Positions 26,693-35,168 of a stretch of DNA of 64,000 bases are shown here, in pieces (position 1 is the stretch's first letter; every line of letters starts with the position of its first letter). Both the position numbers and the translations under genes were made by a program. This DNA comes from Acidianus sp. HS-5 (GTDB lineage: Archaea > Thermoproteota > Thermoprotei_A > Sulfolobales > Sulfolobaceae), in contig NZ_AP025245.1 in NCBI RefSeq assembly GCF_021655615.1, positions 310,001-374,000 of the forward strand. The letters are read 5' to 3'. The notes under the pieces were generated by a model. The model made no database searches and had not been told where the DNA came from. It was given only the letters and a program-made list of their open reading frames with translations.

Positions 26693-27841
26693 ATGGTCAG
26701 ACTTATCATTATAACATTATTATTTCTCTTCCTTTCCCTTGCACTTATTCCGCAAGGCTACTCTTACGGCTATGAGTTTGGTTACGTTGAAACTAACGGT
26801 ATACAAGCCATTGTTAGCCTCTACAACTTGTCAGTGAATTCCTTGTACTGGGTGTCTATACAGCAGAACGTATGCCTAAACTTTAACGGGACAAGCATTT
26901 TCGTTCAGAACGTAATACAGCCTTACCTACACTTGAGGCACGGCTACGAGATAGCGTGGCAGACCAGCTTATATTACGACGGCTCTTACCACATACACAC
27001 TTTTACCTACTTAGAAGGGACTACTTTCAACATAACTACAGCCTGGAGCAACACAAGTTGCAAGCTTATAATTGACTTTTACATCTCTAACGGGAGTGTA
27101 ACTGAAAACTATACCTGCGTACTGGTGGGGAAGTTCATTGACGTCATCTATAACGGTTACAGTACAGGGACTGTCGTTGTAGGTTACGCTTGTGGAGAAA
27201 CAGCATATCTAGGTAAAGGCTTTAACGTCTCCATTGAGGAGTTCTACAAATACGACGGGAGGTGGTACGTCCCCCCAATAGCTTACAGTGGTTACCCAAA
27301 TACTGGAGAGAGTGCATTCTGCGGTTGTACATATTACTATGACGGAAAGGCGTGGGTAGTCTACGGGCACGGAGGAGTTAAACAACTGTATAACTTCAGT
27401 GTGGTAATAGTCAATAACACAGTGTATACTTTCCCCAGGGGTAGCCTGTGGTTAGTCAACGGAAAGCCTTTTGTTAATTGCACAAAGTGTTTTGGAGTAA
27501 TCAACCCTTTCTCCTATTTCAACTACTCATTCTTTCCCAAAAAGGAGATCTTATTATGTTTCCACAATTGTACTGAGGTCGATGGCGTGAAGGGGAGAGT
27601 ATTTTACTTACCTTTCCCTGAGGAGGTTTACTTGAACGAAGACGGAAAATGCGTTAGCCTTTTCGTTAACAAGAACATAACAGCGAATCTGAGTTGTACA
27701 TCTTCTAGCTCAGTCAATATGACCCACTCAACTAAGGAGCTTGGAGAGAGCGAAAGTCGTAACGGAATCGGTTTCGAAAACGTTATCATAATTTTCGCTG
27801 TCTTTTTAATAATAGCAGTAATATTAAGGAGAAAAAGGTAA
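26693..27841 (+). CDS. Secreted membrane-anchored protein, weakly thermopsin-like
   Basis: The 382-aa product has a signal peptide (LIIITLLFLFLSLALIPQGY), a large beta-rich ectodomain with many sequons and cysteines (NVCLNFNGTSIFVQNVIQPY), and a C-terminal span followed by RRKR. The F-V-Q-N-V-I segment is reminiscent of thermopsin-family (A5) acid proteases, but the catalytic residues of that family are not firmly established, so this stays tentative. It lies between the two family B repeat elements. Confidence 0.5.
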   Translation: MVRLIIITLLFLFLSLALIPQGYSYGYEFGYVETNGIQAIVSLYNLSVNSLYWVSIQQNVCLNFNGTSIFVQNVIQPYLHLRHGYEIAWQTSLYYDGSYHIHTFTYLEGTTFNITTAWSNTSCKLIIDFYISNGSVTENYTCVLVGKFIDVIYNGYSTGTVVVGYACGETAYLGKGFNVSIEEFYKYDGRWYVPPIAYSGYPNTGESAFCGCTYYYDGKAWVVYGHGGVKQLYNFSVVIVNNTVYTFPRGSLWLVNGKPFVNCTKCFGVINPFSYFNYSFFPKKEILLCFHNCTEVDGVKGRVFYLPFPEEVYLNEDGKCVSLFVNKNITANLSCTSSSSVNMTHSTKELGESESRNGIGFENVIIIFAVFLIIAVILRRKR

Positions 27842-27924
27842 ACTAAACAATTCAAATTTGCGAGTTCTCTCTATAAAAAATATTACTATTACACTCGTCA
27901 AACATATTTTAGTCAGTGTTTTAT

Positions 27925-28067
27925 ACTTGGTTAGTCCTTAAAGGTCAAAGTAATGTAGTATATATATGTAACAACACTATCTGACATATGATTCCTACTA
28001 TTTCACAGAGTTATATGCGTTGTGAACTGTCCCGTGTTTACCCTTGACCTTCAGGGTCTGACTAAGT
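27925..28067. repeat. MITE-like element, family B copy 2 (inverted)
   Basis: 143 bp; its reverse complement aligns with the element at 22855-22985 along its whole length, including both terminal repeats and the central GGAATCATATG. A further partial right-end copy follows to about 28115. Confidence 0.6.
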
Positions 28068-28204
28068 ATAACTTCCAGGTTACTCTTTGCCTTTAGAGGT
28101 TGGCTTAGTATAAAGTAAAACGTTTAATTTAATGAAGGGTCTTTTTCATAATGTAAAGGGATAGCTTAGGATAAAAGCGGGGTGAAAGCGGTAAGTACCT
28201 AAAG

Positions 28205-28403
28205 TCAGAGTGTGGATAATAATTTCATTCATTTACAATTTATTCAAAACATCTTAAATCACTTCTTTGTGCACTTTGATTCTACAATAAGAATTTATAT
28301 ATAGATTAAAATTATCACTCCTTGCTTTATTTACGAATAGATCTAGTTATGAGCCGAATTTATAACTTATATCAAGCTAACAAAACTGTTATCCACACTC
28401 TAA
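28205..28403. repeat. Element bounded by a 13-bp inverted repeat
   Basis: AGAGTGTGGATAA at the left end and its reverse complement TTATCCACACTCT at the right end bracket about 200 bp of AT-rich non-coding sequence. It is stacked between a family B and a family A element, which suggests a landing site for small mobile repeats. Only one copy was seen in the window. Confidence 0.4.
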
Positions 28404-28413
28404 AGTTATATAT

Positions 28414-28536
28414 GCTTCGTGAGGTTGTTCAATTTTTATCAAATCTAGTTAAACTCACGTTTAATTAACGCCGATTTAGAATTTAATAAAAACTGATGAG
28501 TTTAACACCTAAAGAAATAGAAGTAACCCACAAAGC
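28414..28536. repeat. MITE-like element, family A copy 2
   Basis: 123 bp with the same ends (GCTTCGTGAGG... and ...CACAAAGC) and internal TTCAATTTTTATCAAA and ACCTAAAGAAATAGAAGT as the other family A copies. Confidence 0.55.
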
Positions 28537-28717
28537 AACCGCGAGTTCTTTAACTCAAATACGTGTATGGAGTTCTTCGTAAGAGAGCTACTGCAGTTAA
28601 CTCACCCTTGATAGATTAACTCCTCCATCATAGTAAGGAAGGTGTTAAAAATGGAATGAGAACGGTATTCTTCGTATAAAATTATCTATCTTCACAATAG
28701 CACCATGAATCCCTTTT

Positions 28718-29101
28718 TCATTCAATAAAGTCCTTAAAAGAAATGGCATTAGCTTTCTTTATTAGATCCTTATCCTCTGACACCAAGGTAAGGTTATTAA
28801 CTTTAGCAGAATATACGTAAGACGCGTCGTAAAAAGTCAGCCCCATATTTACAGCCACCTTCATTACCTCATTAGCTGGAGGGTTACTTAACACCTTCAA
28901 CTTCTCCATAAACTTTTGAAATAGCGAAGAAAGAGTAAAGGGGTCTTTAACCCTTCTGTGAATGTAAGACTCTTTCCATACTGCGTTACCTACTTCATAA
29001 AAGGTAAGGGGAAGTATGTAAACCTCACTTACGTCGATACTATCAACGTAATTTAAGAGGGGATATATTGATGAGGCGTCTAAAAGAAACTTACCTCTTA
29101 T
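28718..29101 (-). CDS. VapC-type PIN-domain toxin, start codon apparently ATA
   Basis: The minus-strand frame is open from at least 29101: RGKFLLDASSIYPLLNYVDS (first PIN Asp), LTFYEVGNAVWKES, and LTFYDASYVYSAKVNNLTLV with SEDKDLIKKA (second and third acidic sites). Length is 127 aa, as expected for VapC. No ATG, GTG or TTG precedes the PIN core; ATA at 29101, overlapping the vapB stop, is the only fitting codon. Internal Met codons would remove the catalytic Asp. It is either a rare ATA start or a mutated ATG. VapC enzymes are Mg-dependent ribonucleases. Confidence 0.65.
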   Translation of the reverse strand: MRGKFLLDASSIYPLLNYVDSIDVSEVYILPLTFYEVGNAVWKESYIHRRVKDPFTLSSLFQKFMEKLKVLSNPPANEVMKVAVNMGLTFYDASYVYSAKVNNLTLVSEDKDLIKKANAISFKDFIE

Positions 29102-29315
29102 TCCTCTCTTCCCTTATCGCTTCAACCCACTCTTCTTCACTTACGTCCTTCATTAATTCCTTAATTTTCATTGCAAGTTCCTTGATCTCCTCCTTTTCCT
29201 TCTCCTTAATTGCTTCTTCAAGTGCCTTCTCAACCACTTCCCTAATGTCTATTCCTAATTGCTCAGCCTTTTCCTTAAGTTCCTTCCTGACCCTTACGCT
29301 CAATACTGTTGACAT
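29091..29315 (-). CDS. VapB-type antitoxin
   Basis: The ATG at 29315 is preferred over the upstream codon at 29351, which lies in the promoter. The 74-aa product has an RHH N-terminus (STVLSVRVRKELKEKAEQLG) and a long charged helix ending EEEWVEAIREERNKR. It overlaps vapC by about 11 bp, so the two are coupled. Upstream short palindromic TATACG/CGTATA elements suggest autoregulation. Confidence 0.7.
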   Translation of the reverse strand: MSTVLSVRVRKELKEKAEQLGIDIREVVEKALEEAIKEKEKEEIKELAMKIKELMKDVSEEEWVEAIREERNKR

Positions 29316-29401
29316 GATTTGGTATACGTAAAATTCGTATATAAGAATCACGTATAAGAAGTTATGCTAAATAAATTCCCAAACTATTTATTAGATCAAG
29401 A

Positions 29402-29618
29402 GCGTAATAGCAGGGCGCGAGTGAAGAACCTTTAGGCATTAGATCTTGTCCTTAAGTCGCTAAGCTATAGCGTAGAGCCATTCGAGTTCATAACTGCTTT
29501 TTGCTAAGCTGAACTTACAACGTTGTAGGAATCCAACCCATTTTGCTAAGCCAAGTCCTTAAGTCGTAATTGTCCTAAACTAACTTGGAAAAAATTTATT
29601 ATTAAAAAACTAAGAGTT
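29402..29618. other. Intergenic region with short internal repeats
   Basis: No gene is seen. GTCCTTAAGTCG occurs at about 29448 and 29554, and TTTTGCTAAGC at about 29499 and 29541, with a related CGCTAAGC at 29458 (42-44 bp steps). The pattern may be a structured RNA or binding-site cluster upstream of the membrane-protein gene. Confidence 0.3.
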
Positions 29619-29624
29619 TAAATT

Positions 29625-30137
29625 ATAAACAGCCTAGCTAAACTTGGTCTTATATTACTTATTACAGGGTTAGCAGTGGGGGTAATAGGATATGCAATCA
29701 TGGCTTACTCCTCTTATGCCTTCATAGCTAGGCTCTCACCACCACCTATGAAAGAAGTCCAGTTAAAACCAAATTCCTCTATAGTTATACATTATGTCGC
29801 AAACGGCAGTACGGTTAAGTTCTATTTTACTCCAAAACAAGGAGTAAAGGTTGTCGGAATTTCATCTTTGGCAGGAAGTCACGTTAATATTACGGGGCGT
29901 ATATTACTCCCTTCTCACAGCGGGAACATAATAATAAACAAGACAAATAAGACCGTGCTCATCTCTTACGCACTTGAGTACGCCCCTGCAAGTTGTTACA
30001 ACCGCTTTAGCTCTCCAAACTTTGTCATATCCACGGTTATACACGTAATATCTTTAGGTTTAACTTTCATGCTTGCAGGAGTATTATTCATATCGGGAGT
30101 AGTACTGACGATAATAGGGCTCATAAAAAGACAATGA
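29625..30137 (+). CDS. Membrane protein with extracellular beta domain; start unclear
   Basis: A GTG at 29676 gives 153 aa, but the frame is open back to 29622 and encodes the rest of a first membrane span (NSLAKLGLILLITGLAVGV). No standard start codon lies there, only ATT/ATA at 29622-29627, so either a non-standard start is used or the GTG truncates the span. The ectodomain contains SIVIHYVANGSTVKFYFTPK and VNITGR. A second span lies near the C-terminus. A decayed paralogue follows at 31.8 kb, on the other side of the permease. Confidence 0.5.
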   Translation: MNSLAKLGLILLITGLAVGVIGYAIMAYSSYAFIARLSPPPMKEVQLKPNSSIVIHYVANGSTVKFYFTPKQGVKVVGISSLAGSHVNITGRILLPSHSGNIIINKTNKTVLISYALEYAPASCYNRFSSPNFVISTVIHVISLGLTFMLAGVLFISGVVLTIIGLIKRQ

Positions 30138-30293
30138 GGTTAAAGCAGGCTTAATTAAAACTGACGGTCATTACTTAAGGGCATCATAGCGTTATAGAAT
30201 ATTTTAATTTTTATTATTGGAAAAATACTGATTAATGTGCTTAATTGTGCACTTTCTGATTAATTTTAAATTATTGACATCACTCAATAGCTT

Positions 30294-31661
30294 ATGACCG
30301 GCCTAGAAAAAGGGGTCGTAGGCTTCAGAGAACTTTTAGGACAGTCAATAGCTTTAATCGCACCTCTAGGAGCAGTAGCAGCTACGTTAACTGGAGCAGC
30401 ACAGTTCGCTTTAGGTTCCCTACCTCTCTCTTATTTAATAGGAATTTTTGGAGTACTGTTCTGGATAAATGTACCTTACCAGTTCTCCAGAAAAATAGGC
30501 AGTGCAGGAGGGTTCTACGAGTTTACGGAAAAAGGGATAGGAAAAAGGTTCGGAATCTTTACCGGTTACCTCTACCTGTTCTCCTATTTTAACGTAATTA
30601 CAAACTCTATAATATTCGTAGGAGGGGTTTTCATACCCTCAATGCTGAGCCAGTTCTTCGGAATTACTCTTCCCTCACTAATATGGATACCAATAATGCT
30701 AGTCTTCTTAGGTTTAATAACTACCTTAGCTTACCTTGGAATTAGGCCTTCTCTTCGTTATAGTTTAATAACTTCAATAATTGAAATAGCCCTCCTCATA
30801 ATCTTTTCCTTAATAATCATCGTAAAGGCAGGGCCTAGAAACACTTTAGAACCTTTTACTCCAACGCCTGCAGGAGGTTGGGCACCAGTATTTGAAGGTA
30901 TGATCCTCGCAATATTCTCAATGTCAGGTTCCTCAGGAGCAGTATACATAGCTGAGGAAACAAAGAATCCCTTAAGTGACGTTAAAAAGGCTGTGCTTAT
31001 AAGCTTCCTAATTACCGGAGTAGTCTTCGTACTAACTTCATACGCAATGGTAATAGGGTGGGGGATAAACAATATGCAGACCTTTGCACCCTCAGGAGTT
31101 CCTGGATTAATACTTGCAGAGAAATACGTAGGACCAGCATTCGTAGCAATACTCCTAGCTTTTATCTTAAACAGTTTCTTCGCAGGGTCTTTAGCTCCAC
31201 TAAATTCTACCTCAAGGTTACTTTACGCCTTAGGAAGAGACAACGTAGCTCCAAAATACGTTTCAAAGGTTCATGAAAAGTTTAAGAGCCCTTCAAACGC
31301 TATTCTAGTGCTGGGAGTAATTTCCGGGGCAGTATCTTTAGTTACAGGGTTAATAATGAGTCCCTTCTACGGCTTCCTGTTCTTAATTAACATGTCAGCA
31401 ATTTCATTATTCATAGGTCACATGTTAGGAGACGTAGCACTACCGTTCTTCTATAAGAAGATAAGGGAATTCAACGTAGTTTACCACTTAGTAGCCCCTG
31501 TAGTCTCATTCATTATATTAATATTTGGAATATATTACAGCTTCTATCCACCAACATACCCAATTAACTACTCAGCAATAGCTACTGCAGTCTACGCCGT
31601 AGGAGTCTTAGCCTTCATATTCACAAGGAAAAATTGGAGTGAAAATAAAAGTAAGCTGTGA
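30294..31661 (+). CDS. APC-superfamily amino acid permease
   Basis: The 455-aa protein has about 12 hydrophobic segments. It has the APC consensus near the N-terminus (GVVGFRELLGQSIALIAPLG, GSAGGFYEFTEKGIGKRFG) and the helix-6/7 region with FSMSGSSGAVYIAEETKNP. These are hallmarks of the amino acid-polyamine-organocation family. It would import an amino acid or amine using the proton gradient. It is flanked by a pair of paralogous membrane-protein genes (one dead). Confidence 0.85.
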   Translation: MTGLEKGVVGFRELLGQSIALIAPLGAVAATLTGAAQFALGSLPLSYLIGIFGVLFWINVPYQFSRKIGSAGGFYEFTEKGIGKRFGIFTGYLYLFSYFNVITNSIIFVGGVFIPSMLSQFFGITLPSLIWIPIMLVFLGLITTLAYLGIRPSLRYSLITSIIEIALLIIFSLIIIVKAGPRNTLEPFTPTPAGGWAPVFEGMILAIFSMSGSSGAVYIAEETKNPLSDVKKAVLISFLITGVVFVLTSYAMVIGWGINNMQTFAPSGVPGLILAEKYVGPAFVAILLAFILNSFFAGSLAPLNSTSRLLYALGRDNVAPKYVSKVHEKFKSPSNAILVLGVISGAVSLVTGLIMSPFYGFLFLINMSAISLFIGHMLGDVALPFFYKKIREFNVVYHLVAPVVSFIILIFGIYYSFYPPTYPINYSAIATAVYAVGVLAFIFTRKNWSENKSKL

Positions 31662-31771
31662 ATATTCAAGTACAAATAAAAGCTAATTACCTTTTTTAAA
31701 TTCTGGTTAGGACATCAAGTGATAAGTCAATGGGTAATAAACGCTAGCACTTCTATTGAAAAAGCTTATTA

Positions 31772-32225
31772 TTGCGTGTAGAGATATCCCCACATTGTCG
31801 GCGTAGTAAAAATAGGTTTTGTGCTTATTATAGGATTAATGATGGACATGGTAGATTATTTACTTATGCATACGCTCGCGAGGACGTCAGCAATGCGTCA
31901 TTACAAAAAGTATCCGCCTCAATAGTTATCCACTACGTAGCAAACGGTAGCTTGGTAGAGTTTCGTACCAAAGCCTGAGTAAAAGTTGTTGGCTTTCCAG
32001 TCAATTATTCCGTGTCAGGTTATACTTCCCACAGTGGGGACATTACTGTAATAAATAACTCCAGCAAGCCGGTGACGTTTTGTTACACACTTAAGTATAT
32101 CCCAGAAAATCCTAAGTCATTAATTTTCCCGTAACTCCAGCAGACGTAATGTTTCCCTTTCTATTTTCAATTTCAGGACTGGTTTTAGCAGTAGCAGGAA
32201 TAGCGTTAATGGTATACAAAAAGTG
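31772..32225 (+). pseudogene. Decayed paralogue of the membrane protein at 29.6 kb
   Basis: The first frame keeps SIVIHYVANGSLVEF (compare SIVIHYVANGSTVKFYF upstream) and stops at 31978. Downstream fragments read KVVGFPVNYSVSGY, TSHSGDITVINNSSKPVTF and a final span VMFPFLFSISGLVLAVAGIA ending at the stop 32225. Several frameshifts and stops intervene. Confidence 0.7.
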
Positions 32226-32327
32226 ACGAGCTTAAGAGATGTAGTATTCACTGCAACTTCCTATTCTTGATTTGTCTTGGTTGTAACTGGAAAAGCATTT
32301 TGTTTAATTTACAAGCATACTAGTTAT

Positions 32328-32394
32328 TAAATTAGACGTAGCGTTAAAAGTTTACGTTAACTCTGATAAAAATTGAAGTATTTTAGTAACTGAT
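32328..32394. repeat. Family A element fragment
   Basis: 67 bp resembling one end of the family A elements: TTAAATTAGACG, AGTTTACGT and GATAAAAATTGAAGTATT occur in the order seen at 38.37-38.43 kb. The other half is missing. Confidence 0.4.
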
Positions 32395-32523
32395 ACAGTA
32401 TTAGAATCATAGAATAAGATAATTGTACTAAATATGCTCCTGCAATGCCTTATAATTTTCCTAGCCTTATTAGATAGTAAAAAATAAAAATGTCCTATTG
32501 AAATTATATCGTATGATAGCGAA

Positions 32524-33249
32524 ATGAAGGGCTTAACTCCACTCTTATGCTCTCCATTCAGGCTTAAAGCTTGGAAGTTTGCCATTGACCTTCTAAATAG
32601 AGGCGAGTTAAGTCCCGACGATTTAAGGCAGTATGTAAATTGCTTTAAGGAAATGTTATCTTCTCCAGAAGCTTGGGAGCTAATCCCCGCTTTATTGGAT
32701 AAGGGAATATTGGATTTATCTAAAGAAGAAAAAACGATTTTACTTAATTTCCTCTCTGATGAAGACGAGCATAAGCGATTAATTGCCTGGAATTTGGTTC
32801 CTATTTTTGTTGATAAGAGTATCGTTACTACTGATGAAGTGAGAAGAAGAAAAGCCGACTTCCTTTCTCTCCTAATTTCGTCAGACAGGAAACTTTGTTT
32901 GAAAAGCTGGAACCTCGTTATCGCTCTTATGGAGAGAGGAGTAATAGATAAAAGTGACGTAGACCAATTTTTATCTTTCCTAACATGCCTCGATCACTTA
33001 GTTAGGTCAAAGGCTTGGAATTGTGTTTTACTCTTAATAAATAAGGGAATAATAGACAAATCTTATTCACAGTATTTCCTGTCTCTCTTATCTTATGAAC
33101 GACTGAGCATAAGGTTAGACGCCTGGAAGCACGTCCCAGAGCTTATGGATAAGAAAATAATTTCAGCAGAAAAGGTGAGAAAACTTGTAGACAATGTAAA
33201 AATTAGCAATGAGATAATAAATGAGCTCAAAAATAGGGGAATTATTTAG
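32524..33249 (+). CDS. HEAT/ARM-like repeat protein
   Basis: The 241-aa product contains about five helical repeats of roughly 38-40 residues with the shared pattern A-W-x-x-x-x-x-L-x-x-x-G-x-I/L (for example KAWKFAIDLLNRGELS; EAWELIPALLDKGILD; IAWNLVPIFVDKSIVT; KSWNLVIALMERGVID; KAWNCVLLLINKGIID; DAWKHVPELMDKKIIS). It is a probable scaffold or protein-binding superhelix. No signal or span. ATG at 32524 follows a TATA-like element. Partner unknown. Confidence 0.65.
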   Translation: MKGLTPLLCSPFRLKAWKFAIDLLNRGELSPDDLRQYVNCFKEMLSSPEAWELIPALLDKGILDLSKEEKTILLNFLSDEDEHKRLIAWNLVPIFVDKSIVTTDEVRRRKADFLSLLISSDRKLCLKSWNLVIALMERGVIDKSDVDQFLSFLTCLDHLVRSKAWNCVLLLINKGIIDKSYSQYFLSLLSYERLSIRLDAWKHVPELMDKKIISAEKVRKLVDNVKISNEIINELKNRGII

Positions 33250-33279
33250 CCTCCGTGAATGAACTCACTTCTACAAAAT

Positions 33280-33296
33280 GGAGACACGGCGTCTCC
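33280..33296. terminator. Hairpin downstream of the HEAT-repeat gene
   Basis: GGAGAC and GTCTCC are separated by a 5-base loop, 30 bp past the stop codon. It may act as a 3' end or stability element; there is no strong T-run after it. Confidence 0.3.
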
Positions 33297-33517
33297 TCTA
33301 GATAACAGCATACTGTGCACTCCTTTATTGTAATAAAGATTTTCATACCCCTAGGCTCAAGAGAACTAGTTAATCTACAGCCATATGTTAGTCCGTAATT
33401 ATTACATAATTATGATCTTAATTCCTCATTTTGTTCAATTGATTTATCTTAGTTAAGAACTGAAATTATAAAGCATTAACTATCAAAGCTTATAATTTTC
33501 TAAAGGAGAGTAACCAT

Positions 33518-34609
33518 GTGGCAGTAAAATTTTATTCCCACGAGTTCAAGCTCTTTCTAGTAGGCATCCTAGCTTTACTTTCCGTGTATTACCTACCCCA
33601 ATATTATTTACCTATAAGGATAAAGGTACTGGGGCTACTTTGTAATTACCTTTTAGAAATAGTGTTAAACCTCATCCTTTACTCCCTCGGGATCTCTTTG
33701 GTTACATACTGGTTATTCAAAGGAGACGAGCCCGGGAAGTATTACATCATATGGTATTGGGCAATATTCATAAATTACTATTTTCTCCACGTCTACCTAT
33801 TGCCTTACAACGTGTATTTAGGAGTCTTATCTGCACTACTCTTCTCAGCATTTCCAACAATTACCATGTGGGCAGTAAGGATAAAAAGGCCTCCAGTAGA
33901 CTCATTGCCAACTTCACAACTATGGGCAGGTAGCGTAATGTTCTCGGTCGTCATCTTACTCTCCTTGTATACTGGGGTAGAAATAAAGGAGTTCCTTTAC
34001 CTCTCAGCGGTTGGTTTACTCCTCTCCTTCTTTGCTGTAGGTACTGAGGCTAAGATGGTTAACCTCTCCTTAATACCTATGCTAGCGATAGCGTTTTATT
34101 ACACCTACCAAGTAATCCTTGATACTACCGTGTGCACTGCGTTACTCCTTTTCGCTGTTTCCTTCCTCGTCTTTTTGGCTTCAATGAAGCCAGCCTTTGG
34201 AGTAGACGTAATGACTGGGGAAATAACCCCTATAGGAGTCGTTACCTCGAGGTACTTTTCCCTCATGTTGCCGGTAGTAATAACTTTAGCCTGGTACTTT
34301 ATTTACGAGTTAGCAAAAGTATTCATACCGGGGTATATCTCGCCGGTAAATGTTGAAGACTTCCCGTTAGTCTTCCTGCCGATAATAGTGGGCAACGTGG
34401 TAGTTGACTACTTGAGGGGGAGAGAATTCGACAAATACTACGTGACCGGGATAATAGGAGGAGTCGGAATGGCAGACGGGTTGTGGTTGGACTTAGTTGG
34501 AGTATTAACTTACTACTTGACAGTAGACAACTTCGGCTTCATCCACGGTACTATAATATACTTCATTTATGTTATACCTATAGTTGTTATATTAACGAGG
34601 CTTGCTTAA
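33518..34609 (+). CDS. Multi-span membrane protein, DUF1614-like
   Basis: GTG at 33518 opens a 363-aa protein with about ten hydrophobic segments. The middle contains GVDVMTGEITPIGVVTSRYF and the C-terminal third VIVGNVVVDYLRG followed by IIGGVGMADGLWLDLVG. The Gly-rich G-x-x-D-G-x-x motif is typical of DUF1614. Function unknown; perhaps a transporter-like or membrane sensor protein. A T-rich stretch at about 34645 may terminate it. Confidence 0.6.
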   Translation: MAVKFYSHEFKLFLVGILALLSVYYLPQYYLPIRIKVLGLLCNYLLEIVLNLILYSLGISLVTYWLFKGDEPGKYYIIWYWAIFINYYFLHVYLLPYNVYLGVLSALLFSAFPTITMWAVRIKRPPVDSLPTSQLWAGSVMFSVVILLSLYTGVEIKEFLYLSAVGLLLSFFAVGTEAKMVNLSLIPMLAIAFYYTYQVILDTTVCTALLLFAVSFLVFLASMKPAFGVDVMTGEITPIGVVTSRYFSLMLPVVITLAWYFIYELAKVFIPGYISPVNVEDFPLVFLPIIVGNVVVDYLRGREFDKYYVTGIIGGVGMADGLWLDLVGVLTYYLTVDNFGFIHGTIIYFIYVIPIVVILTRLA

Positions 34610-34740
34610 GCCTTTATGTTTTTACAAGATACACACTTACAGTGGTTTTTTTCTCTATACTTTTACAGCTTTTCTCTCTCTAGGTCTAATGTCTTGTTTT
34701 TGTATGGGTCAGCCACTGGCTCTCCCCTTTTATGGCCGAG

Positions 34741-34822
34741 CTTTTAATGAGGCTAGACTTAAATAATACCCCGTCACCTCCGTCCTTAAAGCCCAAAACT
34801 TTTAATGAGGTAAGACTCAATA
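34741..34822. repeat. Two-copy CRISPR-like repeat near the end of cas3'
   Basis: CTTTTAATGAGG with AGACTTAA and CTTTTAATGAGG with AGACTCAA start at 34741 and 34799 (58-bp step). About 22-24 nt are shared with three mismatches, with a spacer of about 34-36 nt. The sequence differs from the array repeat, but the geometry is the same. Confidence 0.45.
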
Positions 34823-35068
34823 TGAAGCTGAGCACAGCGACATTAAGACTTCAACGCTGTAATCTAACTGCTATACCGCACTCCCAATAAGGTTGAACTA
34901 TAGTCTTTCTCATAGTAAATGCGAAGGGTAAATAATTTTATCCGCATGGGGCATATCTTACCGCTTTCATTATATGATCAACTTTTAACACCTTAAGGTA
35001 AGGTTAGTCCTTTGCAACTATTATGAAAAAGACTATAAGAAGAACTGGATAGCTTTGTGACGCTAGCT

Positions 35069-35151
35069 CGTTAGTATTTTGGAAAAGTTCTTAGACTTTA
35101 ACCTAGTTACATCCTTTGTCTAAGGCTATAAACTTTCTGAAAGCACTAGCG
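35069..35151. repeat. Element C copy 1 (83-bp inverted-repeat element)
   Basis: Starts CGTTAGTATTTTGG and ends AAAGCACTAGCG; the ends are inverted repeats. Internally AAAAGTTCTTAGACT and CTAGTTA are shared with the copy at 45579-45662. Non-coding, just beyond the 3' end of cas3'. Confidence 0.55.
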
Positions 35152-35168
35152 TGTTTACCTACGTCTAT

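Noticed and set aside
29402..29600. Possible CRISPR-like group (TTTTGCTAAGC copies)
   Set aside because: The steps are 42-44 bp and shared sequence only about 11 bp, so it does not fit the 24-nt/58-bp pattern of the other groups.
34836..34893. Minus-strand sequence with a tRNA-like look (GGGAGTGCGGTATAGC start)
   Set aside because: I could not fold a full cloverleaf with a T-loop and 3' end; it is probably chance.
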